This document shows, in pieces, positions 14,431 through 17,315 of a DNA stretch of 17,315 nt (its first letter is position 1; the number at the start of each line of letters is the position of its first letter). The position numbers and the translations under genes were made by a program. The stretch lies in NCBI GenBank assembly GCA_012518155.1, contig JAAYTC010000080.1, forward strand, positions 1 to 17,315. Direction: 5' to 3'. This DNA is from Bacteroidales bacterium (GTDB lineage: Bacteria > Bacteroidota > Bacteroidia > Bacteroidales > Dysgonomonadaceae). The notes beneath the pieces were generated by a model. It saw nothing but the letters and a program-made list of their open reading frames with translations, was not told where the DNA came from and searched no databases.

Positions 14431-15324
14431 ATGGAGCAGGTAAAGCATCGCTCAGGATTCGTGAATATCGTGGGTAACCCCAACGTGGGGAAATCCACGT
14501 TGATGAACCGGCTGGTGGGAGAACGAATTTCTATCATCACGGCGAAAGCACAGACCACTCGCCACCGGATAATAGGTATCGTGAATACCCCGGAATATCA
14601 GGTGGTGTACTCCGATACACCGGGAGTGTTGCGTCCTAATTACAAGCTGCAGGAATCGATGTTGAGTTTTTCGTTGTCGGCTCTCGGTGACGCGGATGTA
14701 TTGTTATACGTGACCGACGTGGTCGAGAAAATCGATAAGAACGACCAATTCTTGCAGAAGGTGCAGGAGCTAGAGTCGCCCGTTTTACTGCTGATTAATA
14801 AAATAGACCAAACCAACCAGGAGGAGCTTGAGAATATGGTTGCCGAGTGGGGCGAACTGTTCCCAAACGCGGAAATATATCCCATCTCTGCATTGAACAA
14901 TTTCAACGTGGATAGGGTGCAGAAGAGGGTATTGGAACTTTTGCCGGAATCGCCTCCTTACTTCGAAAAAGACGCGCTCACCGATAAGCCGGTACGTTTT
15001 TTCGTGACGGAGATCATCCGAGAAAAGGCCTTACTCATTTATCAAAAGGAGATTCCCTATTCTTTGGAGATGGTGGTTGAGGAGTACAAAGAGGAGCCGG
15101 ATATTATACGAATTAGGGCTACCATTCTCGTGGAACGCGATTCCCAAAAGGGGATTGTTATCGGGCACAAAGGAGCATCCCTGAAAAGGTTGGGTACAAT
15201 GGCTCGCAAAGATATTGAGCGTTTTTTGGAGAAACAGGTATACTTGCAACTCCATGTGAAGGTGGAGAAGGATTGGCGCAATCGGGATAACATGCTGAAA
15301 ACGTTTGGCTATAAATTGGATTAG
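14431..15324 (+). CDS. era: GTPase Era, 16S rRNA/30S assembly factor
   Basis: A GTPase that binds the 3' end of 16S rRNA and helps mature the 30S subunit. Numbering from ATG 14431 (297 residues): G1 GNPNVGKS (15-22), G2 region TTRHR, G3 DTPG (62-65), G4 NKID (123-126), G5 SAL (153-155), then a C-terminal KH domain with VIGHKGASLKRLG (about 243-255) and the ending KVEKDWRNRDNMLKTFGY. The frame is open upstream, with ATG 14407 (overlapping fabH by 11 bases) and GTG 14383 as other starts, but the family begins a few residues before GFVNIVGNPNVG and the chosen start gives the usual length. It is translated 13 bases after fabH and probably shares its transcript. Confidence 0.95.
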   Translation: MEQVKHRSGFVNIVGNPNVGKSTLMNRLVGERISIITAKAQTTRHRIIGIVNTPEYQVVYSDTPGVLRPNYKLQESMLSFSLSALGDADVLLYVTDVVEKIDKNDQFLQKVQELESPVLLLINKIDQTNQEELENMVAEWGELFPNAEIYPISALNNFNVDRVQKRVLELLPESPPYFEKDALTDKPVRFFVTEIIREKALLIYQKEIPYSLEMVVEEYKEEPDIIRIRATILVERDSQKGIVIGHKGASLKRLGTMARKDIERFLEKQVYLQLHVKVEKDWRNRDNMLKTFGYKLD

Positions 15325-15325
15325 T

Positions 15326-15421
15326 CAGAAAAGGCGCGAAGTGAATTTTTTAGGAACGAGAGCAGAGTTGAGCTTGCTCAAACTTTGCCGAGTGACGACA
15401 GAAAAGGCGCGAAGCGAATTT
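15326..15421. repeat. Repeat pair with central hairpin between era and der
   Basis: A 23-base unit (15326-15348 and 15399-15421) occurs twice with one difference, 73 bases apart; its core is agaaaaggcgcgaag. Between the copies is a segment with a short hairpin, ttgag-cttg-ctcaa, at about 15368-15382. The first copy begins one base after the era stop codon. It looks like one and a half units of a dispersed intergenic repeat family. No reading frame of useful length is present. Confidence 0.65.
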
Positions 15422-15460
15422 CAAATCAATTTGGTGCTGGCGTGATTAAAATTGAACTTT

Positions 15461-16774
15461 ATGCAGAATTTAGTAGCTATAGTAGGACGTCCAAACGTGG
15501 GTAAATCGACTCTTTTTAACCGTCTAACGAAGAGCCGTCAGGCAATTGTAACGGAAATAGCCGGTACCACGCGCGATCGACAGTATGGGAAAGTGAACTG
15601 GAACGGCCAAGATTTCTCGCTGGTCGATACCGGTGGATGGGTGGTGAATTCCGACGATGTAATGGAGGATGAAATCAACAAACAGGTGCTAATAGCCATC
15701 GAGGAGGCGGATGTAACTCTTTTCGTGGTGGATGTGATGCACGGGCTGACCGACTTGGACTCGAGTGTGGCGCAAATGCTGCGAAAATCAGGTAAGCCGG
15801 TGGTGCTTATAGCCAATAAAGCAGACAACTTCAACTTGGCTCACCAAGCGGCCGAGTTTTATTCACTTGGCTTGGGGGATCCCTACGGTGTTTCGTCCAT
15901 CAATGGGGCGGGAACGGGCGACATGCTGGATCATTTGGTCACGCTGTTTTCGAAAGAGAACAGCGAAGATGAGTTGGAGGATATTCCCAAATTCGCGGTG
16001 GTGGGAAGGCCGAATGCCGGGAAATCGTCGATTGTTAATGCACTGATTGGTGAAGACCGAAATATTGTGACCGAGACTGCCGGGACAACACGCGATTCGA
16101 TTCACACGCGCTACGAGAAGTTCGGCATGGATTTCTACTTGATTGATACGGCGGGGATACGAAAAAAAGGGAAAGTGAGGGAGGATTTGGAATATTTTTC
16201 GATCATTCGTTCCATTCGTTCGATCGAGAATGCCGATGTCTGTATCCTTTTGATTGATGCCCAGCGAGGAATCGAGAGCCAGGACTTGAATATTTTCTCC
16301 CTGATTCAGAAAAACAAGAAGGGGTTGGTAGTATTCGTGAACAAGTGGGACACGGTGGAGGAGAAAAGCCCACAGATGATGAAATCGTTCGAGAACGTTA
16401 TCCGCGAACGATTGGCCCCTTTTACCGACTTCCCGATTATTTTTGGATCGGCCCTCACCAAGCAACGTGTATTAAAAATGATGGATCTCGCGAAGGAGGT
16501 GTACGAGAATAAAAAAAGGAGAGTGGCAACTCACGAATTAAACGAGGTGATGCTGCCCATAATAGCCAAGACACCCCCGCCTGCCACGAAAGGTAAGTAC
16601 GTGAAAATAAAATATATTACCCAACTTCATAATACCAGTATTCCTTCGTTCGTATTCTTTTGCAATCTGCCCAAGTGGATAAAAGAGCCGTATCGACGGT
16701 TTATCGAAAACCGGATGCGTGACAATTGGAATTTTAAAGGAACACCCATCAATGTCTTCTTCAGGGAGAAGTAA
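15461..16774 (+). CDS. der: GTPase Der (EngA), double-GTPase 50S assembly factor
   Basis: An essential ribosome-assembly GTPase with two G domains in tandem. Numbering from ATG 15461 (437 residues): G domain 1 with GRPNVGKS (9-16), DTGG and NKAD; an acidic linker (ENSEDELEDIP); G domain 2 with GRPNAGKS (182-189), DTAGIRKKGKV, NKWD and a GSAL motif; then a C-terminal KH-like domain with VMLPIIAKTPPPATKGKYVK, IPSFVFFCN and the ending KGTPINVFFREK. A TTG at 15452 is in frame, but MQNLVAIVGRPNVGK is the normal start. It is separated from era by a 136-base repeat-containing spacer, so it may be on the same or a separate transcript. Confidence 0.96.
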   Translation: MQNLVAIVGRPNVGKSTLFNRLTKSRQAIVTEIAGTTRDRQYGKVNWNGQDFSLVDTGGWVVNSDDVMEDEINKQVLIAIEEADVTLFVVDVMHGLTDLDSSVAQMLRKSGKPVVLIANKADNFNLAHQAAEFYSLGLGDPYGVSSINGAGTGDMLDHLVTLFSKENSEDELEDIPKFAVVGRPNAGKSSIVNALIGEDRNIVTETAGTTRDSIHTRYEKFGMDFYLIDTAGIRKKGKVREDLEYFSIIRSIRSIENADVCILLIDAQRGIESQDLNIFSLIQKNKKGLVVFVNKWDTVEEKSPQMMKSFENVIRERLAPFTDFPIIFGSALTKQRVLKMMDLAKEVYENKKRRVATHELNEVMLPIIAKTPPPATKGKYVKIKYITQLHNTSIPSFVFFCNLPKWIKEPYRRFIENRMRDNWNFKGTPINVFFREK

Positions 16775-16886
16775 GGATTCTGTTTCAAAAACAAATTTTC
16801 GGGATAGCAATACCTGTTAAAATGCCGTGAATGAGATAAATTAACCGCGGTGAAGCAAAAAAACAGGTTAATTGTATGAAATGACG

Positions 16887-16906
16887 AAAAAATTGCGTTA
16901 ATTTGT
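16887..16906 (+). promoter_or_regulatory. Candidate promoter element upstream of the last gene
   Basis: An A-run followed by gcgttaatttgt; 18 of 20 positions match 619-638 upstream of the sigma factor gene. The TAATTTG part resembles a -7 element, but the nearest TTG upstream (16872-16874) is 24 bases away, slightly long for the Bacteroidetes spacing. It lies about 110 bases before the start codon of the last gene. Confidence 0.35.
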
Positions 16907-16978
16907 ATAACTTTTAAATAGACCAGTCGTAAAAACTGCTATTGTGTCATAAAAAAAGGTAATTTGAAACACGATGTT

Positions 16979-17008
16979 TTGAGCGTAAAGCTCAAGTAAA
17001 AGAAGGAG
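16979..17008 (+). promoter_or_regulatory. Leader hairpin and Shine-Dalgarno-like site before the last gene
   Basis: A 6-bp stem (ttgagc 16979-16984 with gctcaa 16990-16995, loop gtaaa) is followed by AAGGAG at 17003-17008, five bases before the ATG at 17014. A strong Shine-Dalgarno match is uncommon in this phylum and supports the chosen start. Confidence 0.45.
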
Positions 17009-17013
17009 AACGG

Positions 17014-17315
17014 ATGGATACTACTAATAATCTAGAGAACAAGGAACTACCAGTTAACGAAGGAAAAACCGATAACACCCCTCAGCCGGAAACCCTGTCG
17101 ACACCTGAAGAGAAGCCGGCCCAGAGCGCAACGCCGGCCCCATCTGAAGAGGAAGGAGCGGGATTGATTCTGGATACCACCCCTGCCATGGAGGAGACCC
17201 CTGCTACCGAGGAAGTCCCTGCTACAGCAGAGGCGGATGATACCCCTGCTGCCGATGAAACCCCTGTTGCCGATGAAACCCCTGCTGCAGACGACGCACC
17301 TGCTGCAGAAGAAAC
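17014..17315 (+). CDS. N-terminus of an acidic Pro/Ala/Glu-rich protein, possibly a DUF349 protein (cut by window end)
   Basis: The frame is open from ATG 17014 to the end of the window (100 complete codons). The visible part starts MDTTNNLENKELPVNEGKTD and is low-complexity: acidic, with Pro, Ala, Thr and Glu, turning into repeats of TPAADE from about residue 77. There is no signal peptide or membrane helix, so it is likely cytoplasmic with a disordered N-terminal tail. I cannot identify the family from this part. Bacteroidetes proteins with several DUF349 domains have such tails, which is my best guess, at low confidence. The gene lies 239 bases after der, with its own candidate promoter and a clear Shine-Dalgarno-like site. 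Confidence 0.75.
   Translation, partial: MDTTNNLENKELPVNEGKTDNTPQPETLSTPEEKPAQSATPAPSEEEGAGLILDTTPAMEETPATEEVPATAEADDTPAADETPVADETPAADDAPAAEE
17242..17313 (+). repeat. 18-bp in-frame tandem repeat (TPAADE units)
   Basis: Four consecutive 18-base units at 17242, 17260, 17278 and 17296 encode TPAADE, TPVADE, TPAADD and APAAEE. The first two differ by one base; the later ones diverge more. The array may continue past the window end. Such repeats can change copy number without shifting the frame. Confidence 0.8.

Noticed and set aside
1..17315. tRNA, rRNA, insertion sequence or phage genes
   Set aside because: No cloverleaf-like sequence, ribosomal RNA, transposase or integrase was recognised on either strand; small structured RNAs cannot be excluded by eye.

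Overview
The window looks like chromosomal DNA from a member of the Bacteroidota, most likely the order Bacteroidales. This is inferred from a SusC/SusD pair, a FecI-type sigma factor with a FecR-type anti-sigma factor, promoters close to the Bacteroidetes TTG-N19..21-TAnnTTTG pattern, starts that mostly lack a Shine-Dalgarno sequence, and the order yceD-rpmF-fabH-era-der. Every supported gene is on the + strand. The genus cannot be fixed from the sequence alone.

Region 1 (1-680) holds the 3' end of an OB-fold-like protein gene, a strong terminator, an array of 11-bp repeats in two outward-facing halves, and a candidate promoter. Region 2 (682-10058) is a polysaccharide-utilization-type locus: ECF sigma factor, FecR-like anti-sigma factor, SusC-like TonB-dependent transducer with an STN signalling domain, SusD-like lipoprotein, a small unrecognised lipoprotein and a GH88 unsaturated glucuronyl hydrolase. 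The expected circuit is glycan binding by SusC/SusD, contact of the STN domain with FecR, release of the sigma factor, and transcription of the locus. The GH88 enzyme points to a uronic-acid glycan first cut by a polysaccharide lyase, but no lyase is in the window. The susC gene is interrupted by one in-frame TAG at 4449-4451 while the frame on both sides is intact, so as read here it is a nonsense mutant or carries a sequence error.

Region 3 (10059-12481) has a toxin-antitoxin remnant: an intact small antitoxin gene overlapping a toxin gene that kept its two ends but lost its middle and its frame. A CBM9-like protein gene starts at the very next base, followed by a sugar-kinase-like phosphotransferase. 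Region 4 (12478-16774) is a housekeeping block: yceD/DUF177, rpmF, fabH, era and der. It has a good promoter overlapping the preceding stop codon, an intrinsic terminator between rpmF and fabH, and a 73-bp-spaced repeat pair between era and der. Region 5 (16775-17315) holds a candidate promoter, a leader hairpin and the start of an acidic Pro/Ala/Glu-rich protein with an 18-bp tandem repeat, cut by the window end.

Most of the window is well-understood biology. The points most worth a second look are the susC amber codon, the 11-bp phased array, the decayed toxin, the repeat between era and der, and a G9 tract inside yceD.
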